Shown: positions 17,892-25,856 of the stretch, one piece after another | Position numbering within the stretch: the first letter of the stretch is position 1 | How the letters are laid out: every line of letters begins with the position of its first letter | NCBI RefSeq assembly: GCF_042429765.1 | Contig: NZ_JBHLZU010000032.1 | Coordinates: forward strand, 148,254 to 212,253 | From: Allokutzneria oryzae | GTDB taxonomy: Bacteria > Actinomycetota > Actinomycetes > Mycobacteriales > Pseudonocardiaceae | Direction of reading: 5' to 3' | DNA length: 64,000 nt | Notes under the pieces: generated by a model | What the model was told of the DNA's origin: nothing | Seen by the model: the letters and a program-made list of their open reading frames with translations, nothing else | Database searches by the model: none | Translations under genes and position numbers: made by a program

Positions 17892-17953
17892 GCCATTCGC
17901 GGGCTTATGGACCTCTCCGCCCTCTACACGAGGTCCATAAGCCCGCGAATGGC
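17892..17953. repeat. Perfect 24-bp palindrome (copy 1)
   Basis: Arms at 17892-17915 and 17930-17953 are exact reverse complements around a 14-base loop. The left arm begins GCCATTCGCGGGCTTATGG. It sits between the substrate gene and mycP in the same orientation and has no T tract after it, so it is not a standard intrinsic terminator. A related, degenerate element lies at 53516-53560, which suggests a dispersed palindromic repeat. Confidence 0.85.
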
Positions 17954-17974
17954 TTCCTGGAAGGGTGGTGTGCA

Positions 17975-19129
17975 GTGGTGGGGTTGGCGGTGGTGGCGGC
18001 GATCGCGCTGGCGGTGGTGCCGCCGGTGGAGCAGCCCGGTGGGCTCGGCGAGCGCTGCATCCCGCCCGCGACCGTTGTCGAGGCGCGGCGGCCGTGGGCG
18101 CAGCACCGCCTGATGCCGGAGCGGGTGTGGCCGCTGACCAAAGGAGCTGGAGTCACCGTCGCCGTGGTGGACACGGGCGTCGACGGGGATGTGCCGCAGT
18201 TGGCCGGGCGGGTGCTCCCCGGGCGGGACGTGACATCCGGTCGTGGTGGCGCCGACGACGACTGCGTCGGCCACGGCACCTTCGTCGCGGGAATCATCGC
18301 CGCCGCGCAGGTCAACGGGATCGGGTTCGCGGGCGTGGCACCGGAGGCGACCATCCTGCCGATCCGGCAGAGCGGTGACGGCAAGGACGGCTCCGCTTCC
18401 GGGCTGGCGGCGGGGATTCGCGCCGCCGTGGATGCCGGAGCGCGGGTCATCAACGTCTCCGCCGCGGCCTTCTACACCGTGCCCGAGCTGGCCGCCGCGG
18501 TCGACTACGCCACCGCCAAGGACGTGCTCATCGTCGCCGCCGCCGCGAACGCGGCCCAGGAAGGCAATCCCAAGGCCTACCCTGCCGCCTACCCCGCGGT
18601 GGTGGCGGTCGCCGCGACCGGGGTCGACGGGGCGAGAGGCCAGTTCTCCGAGACCGGCGACTACATCTCGCTCGCCGCGCCGGGAGTCGACGTGCTCAGC
18701 GTCGGTCCACGCGGCCCTGGGCATCTCGCGGGCACCGGCACCAGCTACGCGGCTCCGTTCGTCGCGGGCACCGCCGCGCTCGTCCGCGCCTACCACCCGA
18801 CGCTCACCGCGGCCCAGGTCAAGGACCGCCTCATCGCCACGGCCGACCACCCACCCCGCACCATGCCGGATCCACAGGTGGGGTGGGGCGTGGTGAACCC
18901 CTACGCCGCCGTCACCGCCGTGCTGCCCGAGACCAAGCCCCGCAACGGCCCCGTCACCATCGCCGCACCCGCACCACCGAAACCCGTCGAGCCCGCTGTC
19001 TGGATCGCGCTCGCCGCCGCGGCCGGTGTCGCGGTCGCGCTGGCGGGACTGGCCGGTGTGCGGCAACTGGCTCCGCAGGGCCGCCGCCGTGGATGGCGGC
19101 CAGGAACAACCGAGGAGACCCGTCGGTGA
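17975..19129 (+). CDS. mycP: Type VII secretion mycosin, subtilisin-like protease
   Basis: This 384-residue membrane-anchored serine protease of the subtilase (S8) family belongs to the T7SS membrane complex, where mycosins stabilise the channel and cleave some substrates. The N-terminal hydrophobic stretch (residues 1-20) is a signal sequence. The catalytic triad is visible as Asp66 (VVDTGVDG), His100 (GHGTFVAG) and Ser257 (GTSYAAPFVAG). A C-terminal membrane anchor lies at about 340-362. The GTG start follows GGAAGGGTGG. The 3' end overlaps eccC by four bases (GTGA), which supports translational coupling. Confidence 0.95.
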   Translation: MVGLAVVAAIALAVVPPVEQPGGLGERCIPPATVVEARRPWAQHRLMPERVWPLTKGAGVTVAVVDTGVDGDVPQLAGRVLPGRDVTSGRGGADDDCVGHGTFVAGIIAAAQVNGIGFAGVAPEATILPIRQSGDGKDGSASGLAAGIRAAVDAGARVINVSAAAFYTVPELAAAVDYATAKDVLIVAAAANAAQEGNPKAYPAAYPAVVAVAATGVDGARGQFSETGDYISLAAPGVDVLSVGPRGPGHLAGTGTSYAAPFVAGTAALVRAYHPTLTAAQVKDRLIATADHPPRTMPDPQVGWGVVNPYAAVTAVLPETKPRNGPVTIAAPAPPKPVEPAVWIALAAAAGVAVALAGLAGVRQLAPQGRRRGWRPGTTEETRR

Positions 19130-22100
19130 GCACGAGCATCATCACCCGCCCGCCGCGCCAGCCCGGCCCGGCCTTGCCCCAGGGCGAGCTCGAACTCCAA
19201 GAACCGCCCGCGCTGCCGGAGGTCGCCGCCGGTGACATGTCGGCGGTGCTGATGTACCTGCCGATGGGGCTCGGATCCGGCGCGACCGTGCTGCTGTTCG
19301 CCAGCCCCTCGGCAGGACCCATGTCCTACATCGCCTCCGGGCTGATGGCACTGTCCACTGTGGGCATGCTCTTCGGTCAGATGGGTCGTGCGACGGGGGA
19401 GCGCAAGCGGCGCCTGAAGGGCGAACGCCGCGACTACCTCCGCTACCTCACGCAGATGCGCCGCCAGGTTCGCCAGGCACTGGGCCGTCAGCGCGCCGCG
19501 GCGACGTGGGACCACCCGGATCCGACCGGTCTGTGGGCGATCGCGATGGGACCGCGGCTGTGGGAGCGCCGCCCTGGCCACACCGACTTCGGCGAGGTCC
19601 GGATCGGCCTGGGCGACCAGCGCTCCCAGGTCCGGCTCGTACCACCGCAGACGAAGCCGGTGGAGGACCTGGAACCGTTGTGCGCCAGTGCGTTGCGCCG
19701 TTTCATCCGGGCATACTCCACCGCGTCGGGAATGCCGGTGGTGCTGCACCTGCCCGGCCTGCCCAGCATCGGCGTGACCGGCCCGACCGCTGAGGTCCGT
19801 GCGGTGCTGCGCGCGATGGTGGCCCAGCTGGTCACCTTCCACTCGCCGGACGACCTGAAGATCGCGGTGCTCGTCGCGCCGGACTCCCTGCCGGACTGGG
19901 AGTGGGTGAAGTGGTTGCCGCACAACGCCCATCCGACCGCGGAGGACGCCGCCGGGCCGGTGCGGCTGGTCGCCGACGACTGCGAAGGACTCGTCGGCCT
20001 GCTCGGCACGGCGCTGCTGGACCGGCCGGGGTTCGACGCCGCTGCGCGCCCGAGCGCGGCCGAACCGTTGCTGGTGCTGATCGCCGACGGTGTCGCCGTT
20101 CCCCAGGAGTCGCGGTTCCTGCGCGGAGGTTTCCGCAACGCGGTGGTGATCGAGGCCGGTGCCCGGCACGGTCTGCGTGTGGTGGTCGGACCCGAGCGGC
20201 TGGAGCTGGTCGGAGATGCGGGAACGACTCTGCTCGGGGCGCCGGATGCGCTGACTCCTGTTGCCGCGCAACGGCTTGCGCGGCTGGTCAGCCCGCTGCG
20301 GGTGGCCGGTGCGGTGGAGGCCGCGGAACCGCTGGAGGCCGACTTCGACCTGACCCGCCTGCTGGGCATCCAGGATGCCGCGTCCTACGACGTGCGCTCG
20401 CTGTGGCAGGCCCGCGCCCGCTGGGGGAAGCTCCGGGTGCCGATCGGCCTCGGCGCGGACGGTTCCATGGTGGAACTGGACATCAAGGAGTCCGCCCAGG
20501 GCGGCATGGGGCCGCACGGAATGGTCATCGGCGCGACCGGCTCCGGCAAGAGCGAGCTGCTGCGCACCCTGGTGATCGCGCTCGCCGCGACGCACTCCTC
20601 GGAGACCCTGAACCTCGTGCTGACCGACTTCAAGGGTGGCGCGACGTTCATGGGCATGGAGGCGCTGCCGCACACCTCCGCGGTGATCACCAACCTGGCT
20701 GACGAGCTTCCCCTGGTCGACCGGATGCAGGACGCGCTGCACGGTGAGCTGATCCGACGTCAGGAGTTGTTGCGCGACAAGGGGTACAGCTCACTGGTGG
20801 AGTACGAGAAGGCGCGGGCCGGTGGCACGCTGCTCGAACCGCTGCCGACGCTGTTCATCGTGGTGGACGAGTTCAGCGAGCTGCTGGCGAGCAAGCCGGA
20901 GTTCATGGACCTGTTCGTGATGATCGGCAGGCTCGGCCGGTCCCTCGGCGTGCACCTCCTCCTGGCCTCGCAACGACTCGACGAAGGTCGCATCCACCAG
21001 TTGGAGAGCCACCTGTCCTACCGGATCGCGTTGCGGACGTTCTCCTCGATGGAGTCCCGCAGCGTGATCGGGGTGTCCGACGCCTACGAGCTGCCGTCGT
21101 CCCCCGGCAACGGTTTCCTGAAGATCGACACGCAGACCTTGGTGCGGTTCAAGGCCGGCTACGTCTCCGGCCCGCTGCCCGAGTCGGCCGGCAGCGCGCG
21201 CCCGGGCCCGAAGATCGCCCGGGAGGTCATCCGGTTCGACACCCGCTATCGTGCGCCGAGGCTGGTCCCCACCGTCGGACCGGGCACCACTGAGACGGCG
21301 CGCGAGCAGAGCGGGAAGCCGGGCAGCGTGCTGGAGACGCTGATCTCCCGCCTGCGCGGCCAGGGCCCGGCGGCCCGGCAGGTGTGGCTGCCGCCGTTGT
21401 CGGCGCCGCCGGGGCTCGACGAGCTGTTGCCCGGCCTGAGCCCGCACGGCGCGCGTGGCCTGACCGCGCCGGACTGGCCAGCCTGCGGGCGGTTGCAGGC
21501 CCCGGTGGCGTTGGTGGACCGACCGTTCGAGCAACGCCGCGACCTGCTGACCGCCGATCTCGCCGGTGCACAAGGACATGTCGGTGTCGTCGGCGCGCCG
21601 CGCGCCGGGAAGTCGACCCTGTTGCGCACGCTCGTGCTGTCGCTGGCGTTGACGCACACCGCCGAGGAGGCGCAGTTCTACTGCCTGGACTTCGGCGGCG
21701 GAGCGCTCGGCGGGCTCTCGGGCCTGCCGCACGTCGGGTCGGTGGCCGCCAGGCTGGACCGGGACCGCGTGCGCCGCACGGTCGCCGAGATGCTGGTGTT
21801 GCTGGAACAACGGGAACAACGCTTCGCCCAGCTCGGGGTGGAGTCGATGGCCGACTACCGGCTGATGCGCGCGCGGGGCGAGGTCGACGACCCCCACGGT
21901 GACGTGTTCCTGGTGATCGACGGCTGGTTCACCCTGCGCCAGGACTTCGAGGACCTGGAGGCCGGTGTCTCCGAGCTGGCATCGCGCGGCCTCGGCTACG
22001 GGGTCCACGTGGTGGTCGCGGCGACCAGGTGGTCGGAGATCCGCCCGTGGTTGCGCGACCTCCTCGGCACCCGGTTCGAGCTGCGGCTGGGCGACCCGCT

Positions 22101-23067
22101 TGAGTCCGAGGTCGGCAGCCGGGCGGCGGCCGGAGTGCCCGCCGTTGCCGGGCGCGGCCTCACCTCGGAGGGCCAGCACTTCCTCGCGGCGCTGCCCAGG
22201 ATCGACGGCTGCGCCACCACGGACGGCCTGGCCGAGGCCAGCAAGGCGCTCGTCGCGGAGATCGCCGGGTACTGGCAGGGCCGGTCGGCGCCGCCGGTAC
22301 GCCTGCTTCCGTCCACCCTGCACGTCACCGAGCTGCCCGAGCCCGACGGCGATCTCCGGGTGGCGCTCGGTGTGGACGAGCACCGGCTCCAGCCCGTGGC
22401 GCACGACTTCGCGCACACGCCGCACCTGATGGTCCTCGGCGACACCGAGAGCGGGAAGACCAACCTGCTCAAGCTCGTCGCTCACGCGGTCACCCGCCGC
22501 TACAGCCCGGCGGGCGCGCGGCTGGTGGTCGCGGACTTCCGGCGCCAGCTGCACGACGCGGTGCCCGAGGACTACCGCGTCGGGTACGCCGTCACCTCCG
22601 ACGCCCTCGCCGACCTCGCGGGCAATGCGGCGGTGTCACTGCGCAAGCGGATGCCCGGCCCGGAGATCACTCCGGAACGGCTGCGCCGCCGGGACTGGTG
22701 GCAGGGGCCGCAGCTGTACCTGCTCATCGACGACTACGACCTGGCGGGCGGTGGCCACGGCGGACCGCTGGAACCGTTGCTGGACCTGCTCGCGCACGGA
22801 ACCGACATCGGGCTGCACGTCGTCCTCGCCCGCTCCAGCAACGGCGGCATGCGCGCGATGATGGACCCGGTCCTCAACCGCCTGTGGGAGTTGGGAACAC
22901 CGGGCCTGCTGCTGTCCTGCGCCAAGGACGAGGGCAAGTTCCTCGGCGACGCCCAGCCCCGTCAGCTGCCACCAGGTCGCGCCCAGCTCGTCACGCGCAG
23001 AGGCAGCCAGCTCGTGCACACCGCACTCGCCCCCGAATTGTCCACTGTGGATGGTGAGGATCGATGA
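19126..23067 (+). CDS. eccC: Type VII secretion ATPase EccC (fused EccCa/EccCb)
   Basis: This 1313-residue FtsK/SpoIIIE-type motor powers T7SS and recognises substrates. Two membrane helices near residues 40-90 anchor it. Three nucleotide-binding domains follow, with Walker A lysines at Lys475 (GATGSGKSEL), Lys829 (GAPRAGKSTL) and Lys1111 (GDTESGKTNL). The first domain has a full Walker B (VVDEF). The second reads VIDGW, so the catalytic Glu is replaced by Gly. The third reads LIDDY. A fused single chain is usual outside the ESX-1 type with split EccCa/Cb. The GTG start overlaps mycP, and the stop overlaps eccD (ATGA). Confidence 0.96.
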   Translation: MSTSIITRPPRQPGPALPQGELELQEPPALPEVAAGDMSAVLMYLPMGLGSGATVLLFASPSAGPMSYIASGLMALSTVGMLFGQMGRATGERKRRLKGERRDYLRYLTQMRRQVRQALGRQRAAATWDHPDPTGLWAIAMGPRLWERRPGHTDFGEVRIGLGDQRSQVRLVPPQTKPVEDLEPLCASALRRFIRAYSTASGMPVVLHLPGLPSIGVTGPTAEVRAVLRAMVAQLVTFHSPDDLKIAVLVAPDSLPDWEWVKWLPHNAHPTAEDAAGPVRLVADDCEGLVGLLGTALLDRPGFDAAARPSAAEPLLVLIADGVAVPQESRFLRGGFRNAVVIEAGARHGLRVVVGPERLELVGDAGTTLLGAPDALTPVAAQRLARLVSPLRVAGAVEAAEPLEADFDLTRLLGIQDAASYDVRSLWQARARWGKLRVPIGLGADGSMVELDIKESAQGGMGPHGMVIGATGSGKSELLRTLVIALAATHSSETLNLVLTDFKGGATFMGMEALPHTSAVITNLADELPLVDRMQDALHGELIRRQELLRDKGYSSLVEYEKARAGGTLLEPLPTLFIVVDEFSELLASKPEFMDLFVMIGRLGRSLGVHLLLASQRLDEGRIHQLESHLSYRIALRTFSSMESRSVIGVSDAYELPSSPGNGFLKIDTQTLVRFKAGYVSGPLPESAGSARPGPKIAREVIRFDTRYRAPRLVPTVGPGTTETAREQSGKPGSVLETLISRLRGQGPAARQVWLPPLSAPPGLDELLPGLSPHGARGLTAPDWPACGRLQAPVALVDRPFEQRRDLLTADLAGAQGHVGVVGAPRAGKSTLLRTLVLSLALTHTAEEAQFYCLDFGGGALGGLSGLPHVGSVAARLDRDRVRRTVAEMLVLLEQREQRFAQLGVESMADYRLMRARGEVDDPHGDVFLVIDGWFTLRQDFEDLEAGVSELASRGLGYGVHVVVAATRWSEIRPWLRDLLGTRFELRLGDPLESEVGSRAAAGVPAVAGRGLTSEGQHFLAALPRIDGCATTDGLAEASKALVAEIAGYWQGRSAPPVRLLPSTLHVTELPEPDGDLRVALGVDEHRLQPVAHDFAHTPHLMVLGDTESGKTNLLKLVAHAVTRRYSPAGARLVVADFRRQLHDAVPEDYRVGYAVTSDALADLAGNAAVSLRKRMPGPEITPERLRRRDWWQGPQLYLLIDDYDLAGGGHGGPLEPLLDLLAHGTDIGLHVVLARSSNGGMRAMMDPVLNRLWELGTPGLLLSCAKDEGKFLGDAQPRQLPPGRAQLVTRRGSQLVHTALAPELSTVDGEDR

Positions 23068-24425
23068 ACACCGTTGCCGCAGGCGACCTGTGCCGGCTCA
23101 CGGTCGCCACGCCCAACGGCAGCGCGGATCTCGCGGTGCCGGTAGGCGTCCCCGTCGCGCTGCTGCTGCCGACGCTCGTCCGGCACGCCGACCCCGAACT
23201 GGCCCACCGCGGCCCCTGGGTGTTGCAGCGCCTGGGGGAGCCACCGCTGGACGAGAACGACACCCCCGCCGGGCTCGGGCTGCGCGACGGCGACGTCGTG
23301 CACCTGCGCCCGAGCGAGCTGGCCATGCCCGCGATGGACTTCGACGACGTTGTGGACGGGGTCGGCGCCGCGATCAGGGATCGTCCCGACCAGTGGCTGC
23401 CCGGCATGACCCGCGTGTTGTTCCTCGGCCTCGCCGGGATCGCCCTGCTCGCAGCTCTGGCCGGTCTGCTGGTTCCTGGGCCGTCGGCGTTGCGCGCGGT
23501 GCTCGCGGGCGTTGTCGCGCTGCTCCTCGTCGTCGGAGGCACCGTGTGCTCACGGGCGCTCGGCGACGGCAGGACCGGCGTCGTGCTGGGCGTCGCCGCA
23601 CTGCCTTTCGCCGCTCTGGCCGCAGCGTTGGTGTTCGGCTCCGGTCACATCGGCCCCACCGTGCTGCTCGCGGGTTCGGCCGCGACCCTGGCCGCCGCGC
23701 TGGCGTGGGTCGGTGTCGGCACCGCCGTCCCGGTCTTCCTCGGAGCGACCACCGCGACGGGATGTGCCGCGCTCGCCGGGCTTCTCCTGGTGTGGCCGGG
23801 ATTGTCCGGCGCACAGGCCGCGGCAGCCGTGGCCACGGTCGCCTTCGCCGTGAGCATCAGGACCCCGAACCTCGCCGCACGCATGGTGCGGCTGCGGCTG
23901 CCGCAACTGCCCACCAGCGCACAGGACCTGGACGAGGACATCGAGCCGGTCGGAGAGCGGGCAGTGCTCGACGGCGCCGCGCTGGCCGACCGGTACGTCT
24001 CGGCCCTGTTCGTCGCGGCGGGAGCGGTGTGCACCGCGAGTTTTGCCGTGCTGGTGACAGAACCGGCCTGGGCGCCGAGATGCCTCGTCGCAGTGTTGTG
24101 TGCCGCGCTGTTGTTGCGGTCGCGGGTGCTCGTCAGCGCGTGGCAGCGGCTCGCCGCGGTGCTTCCCGGCGTGCTCGGTCTCGCGCTGCTGCTGGTCGCG
24201 TTGGTCGCCGTCTCGGGCCTGGTGTGGCGAGTCGTGTTGCTGGTCGGTGCCGTCGTGGTCGCCGGTCTGTTCGTGGCGGGAGCCCGGCGGCTGCCGGGGC
24301 GGCGGCTGCTGCCGATCTGGGGTCGCGCCGCCGACCTGTCCGAGACCGTGCTGACCATCGCCGTCGTGCCGCTCGCGCTCACCGTGCTGAACGTGTTCGC
24401 GCTCGTGCGTTCGCTGGCCGGATAG
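23064..24425 (+). CDS. eccD: Type VII secretion membrane protein EccD
   Basis: This 453-residue protein is the channel-forming component of the T7SS inner-membrane complex. Residues 1-90 form the ubiquitin-like cytosolic domain (ending GDVVHLRPSELAMP). Nearly continuous hydrophobic segments from about 115 to 450 fit the 11 transmembrane helices of the family. A cytosolic loop near 270-310 carries LPTSAQDLDEDIEPV. It is coupled to eccC by a four-base ATGA overlap and followed by eccB after nine bases. Confidence 0.95.
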   Translation: MNTVAAGDLCRLTVATPNGSADLAVPVGVPVALLLPTLVRHADPELAHRGPWVLQRLGEPPLDENDTPAGLGLRDGDVVHLRPSELAMPAMDFDDVVDGVGAAIRDRPDQWLPGMTRVLFLGLAGIALLAALAGLLVPGPSALRAVLAGVVALLLVVGGTVCSRALGDGRTGVVLGVAALPFAALAAALVFGSGHIGPTVLLAGSAATLAAALAWVGVGTAVPVFLGATTATGCAALAGLLLVWPGLSGAQAAAAVATVAFAVSIRTPNLAARMVRLRLPQLPTSAQDLDEDIEPVGERAVLDGAALADRYVSALFVAAGAVCTASFAVLVTEPAWAPRCLVAVLCAALLLRSRVLVSAWQRLAAVLPGVLGLALLLVALVAVSGLVWRVVLLVGAVVVAGLFVAGARRLPGRRLLPIWGRAADLSETVLTIAVVPLALTVLNVFALVRSLAG

Positions 24426-24434
24426 GGGAGCGGG

Positions 24435-25856
24435 ATGCAGAACAAGCGCGATCAGCTGCACGCGCACCAGTTCCTGGTCGGCAGGATGGTCGCCGCGCTG
24501 GTCAGAGGTGAGCCGGACCTCCAGGAGTCGCCGCTGCGCCGAGCCGGGTCCGGCACGGTGATCGGGGTCGTCGTCGCGCTCCTGCTCAGCGTGGGCTTCG
24601 GGCTCTACGGCCTTGTGGCGCCGGGTGGCAGCACCGCGTGGCAGCAACCGGGGACGATCATCGTCGAGCAGGAGACGGGCACCAGGTACCTTTACCTCGA
24701 CGGCACGTTGCGCCCGACGCTGAACTACGCCTCCGCCAAGCTCGCCGTCACGGGTGCGGGCCGGCCGATGACGAGCGTGTCGCGCAACTCCCTGGCGGGC
24801 ACGCAACACGGCAGACCTGTGGGGATCCCGGGTGCACCTGACGCGATACCCACCCCGGCGAACCTGTCCGCCGATCCGTGGCTGGTGTGCGCCACCGAGG
24901 AGGAACAACCCAACGGCAGCACCAAACCCGGAACGCTGCTGACAGTGGCCGGTGGGCCCGCGAGCACGCCCGTGCCGCACGACAACGCGGTCCTGGTCCG
25001 CAGCACGGACGGCGCGAACTACCTGGTGTGGCGGGACGAGCGGCTGCGGGTGACCGACCGCGCTGCCTTGGTGGCCCTGGGTTTCAGCAGCGCGCAGCCG
25101 CTCGTCGTCGATCCCTCCTGGCTGAACTCGTTGCGGGCGGGACCCGACCTGGTGGCCACGATGCCGGAGGGCACCGGCTCGCCGGGCCTCGCCGTCGGCG
25201 GCCAGCAGACGAGGGTCGGCCAGGTGTTCGAGGTGCGGCTCACCGGCGACCGGAAGGACTTCTACCTGATGCGCGCGGACGGACTCGCGGGGATCTCCCA
25301 GACCGAGGCGGCGCTGCTGCTCGCCAGGGCCGAGACCGCCGCCGCGTACCCGGGCGCAGCGGCCCGGCCGTTGCCGATGACCGCGGGCCAGCTCGACAAG
25401 GCGCAGTGGTCGGCGGCGAAGGCCACGGAGGGCCGGCTTCCCGCCATCCCACCGTCCTCAATGGATGATCAGCTCACCGGCGGGCGCACGCTCTGCCTCG
25501 CCATGACGTTCACCGAACGCGGGCAGCACGGCCGGTTGGTCACCGTGGACCGCGAGGCCGTCGCCACCGCCGGAGTGCGCGCGGGCGGCGACGGCAGGAC
25601 GGCCGACCGGGTGCTCGTCCCGCCCGGCGGCGGCGCGCTGGTCTCCGCGCAGTCCGGCCCCGGCACGGCCACCGGCTCGACCTACCTGATCACCGATCTC
25701 GGAGTTCTGTTCCCGTTGCCCAGCAACGAGGTCGTGAACGAGCTCGGCTACAGCGGGGTGGCCCCGCTGCCCGTTCCGACCACCGTCCTGGCGTTCCTGC
25801 CGACCGGCCCGGTGCTCGATCCGGTCGCCGCGCGCAAGGAATGGGGGCCGCGATGA
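24435..25856 (+). CDS. eccB: Type VII secretion protein EccB
   Basis: This 473-residue subunit has one membrane helix (residues about 40-62) and a large extracytoplasmic part. The N-terminal signature NKRDQLHAHQFLVGRMV is typical of EccB. Cysteines in WLVCATEEE and TLCLAMTF are the pair expected to form the conserved periplasmic disulfide. The C-terminal GYSGVAPLPVPTTVLAFLP segment is also characteristic. A GGGGAGCGGG site precedes the ATG. The stop overlaps the next gene by four bases. Confidence 0.95.
   Translation: MQNKRDQLHAHQFLVGRMVAALVRGEPDLQESPLRRAGSGTVIGVVVALLLSVGFGLYGLVAPGGSTAWQQPGTIIVEQETGTRYLYLDGTLRPTLNYASAKLAVTGAGRPMTSVSRNSLAGTQHGRPVGIPGAPDAIPTPANLSADPWLVCATEEEQPNGSTKPGTLLTVAGGPASTPVPHDNAVLVRSTDGANYLVWRDERLRVTDRAALVALGFSSAQPLVVDPSWLNSLRAGPDLVATMPEGTGSPGLAVGGQQTRVGQVFEVRLTGDRKDFYLMRADGLAGISQTEAALLLARAETAAAYPGAAARPLPMTAGQLDKAQWSAAKATEGRLPAIPPSSMDDQLTGGRTLCLAMTFTERGQHGRLVTVDREAVATAGVRAGGDGRTADRVLVPPGGGALVSAQSGPGTATGSTYLITDLGVLFPLPSNEVVNELGYSGVAPLPVPTTVLAFLPTGPVLDPVAARKEWGPR

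Noticed and set aside
18883..19125. Earlier start for EccC, 81 codons upstream
   Set aside because: It would overlap most of the mycosin C-terminus. The GTG at 19126 gives the usual four-base overlap and the family N-terminus.
23041..23060. Recurring TCCACTGTGGA palindrome (also near 39115 and, varied, at 29880 and 30806)
   Set aside because: It falls mostly inside reading frames and fits the codon preference for Ser-Thr-Val-Asp, so I do not claim a regulatory role.
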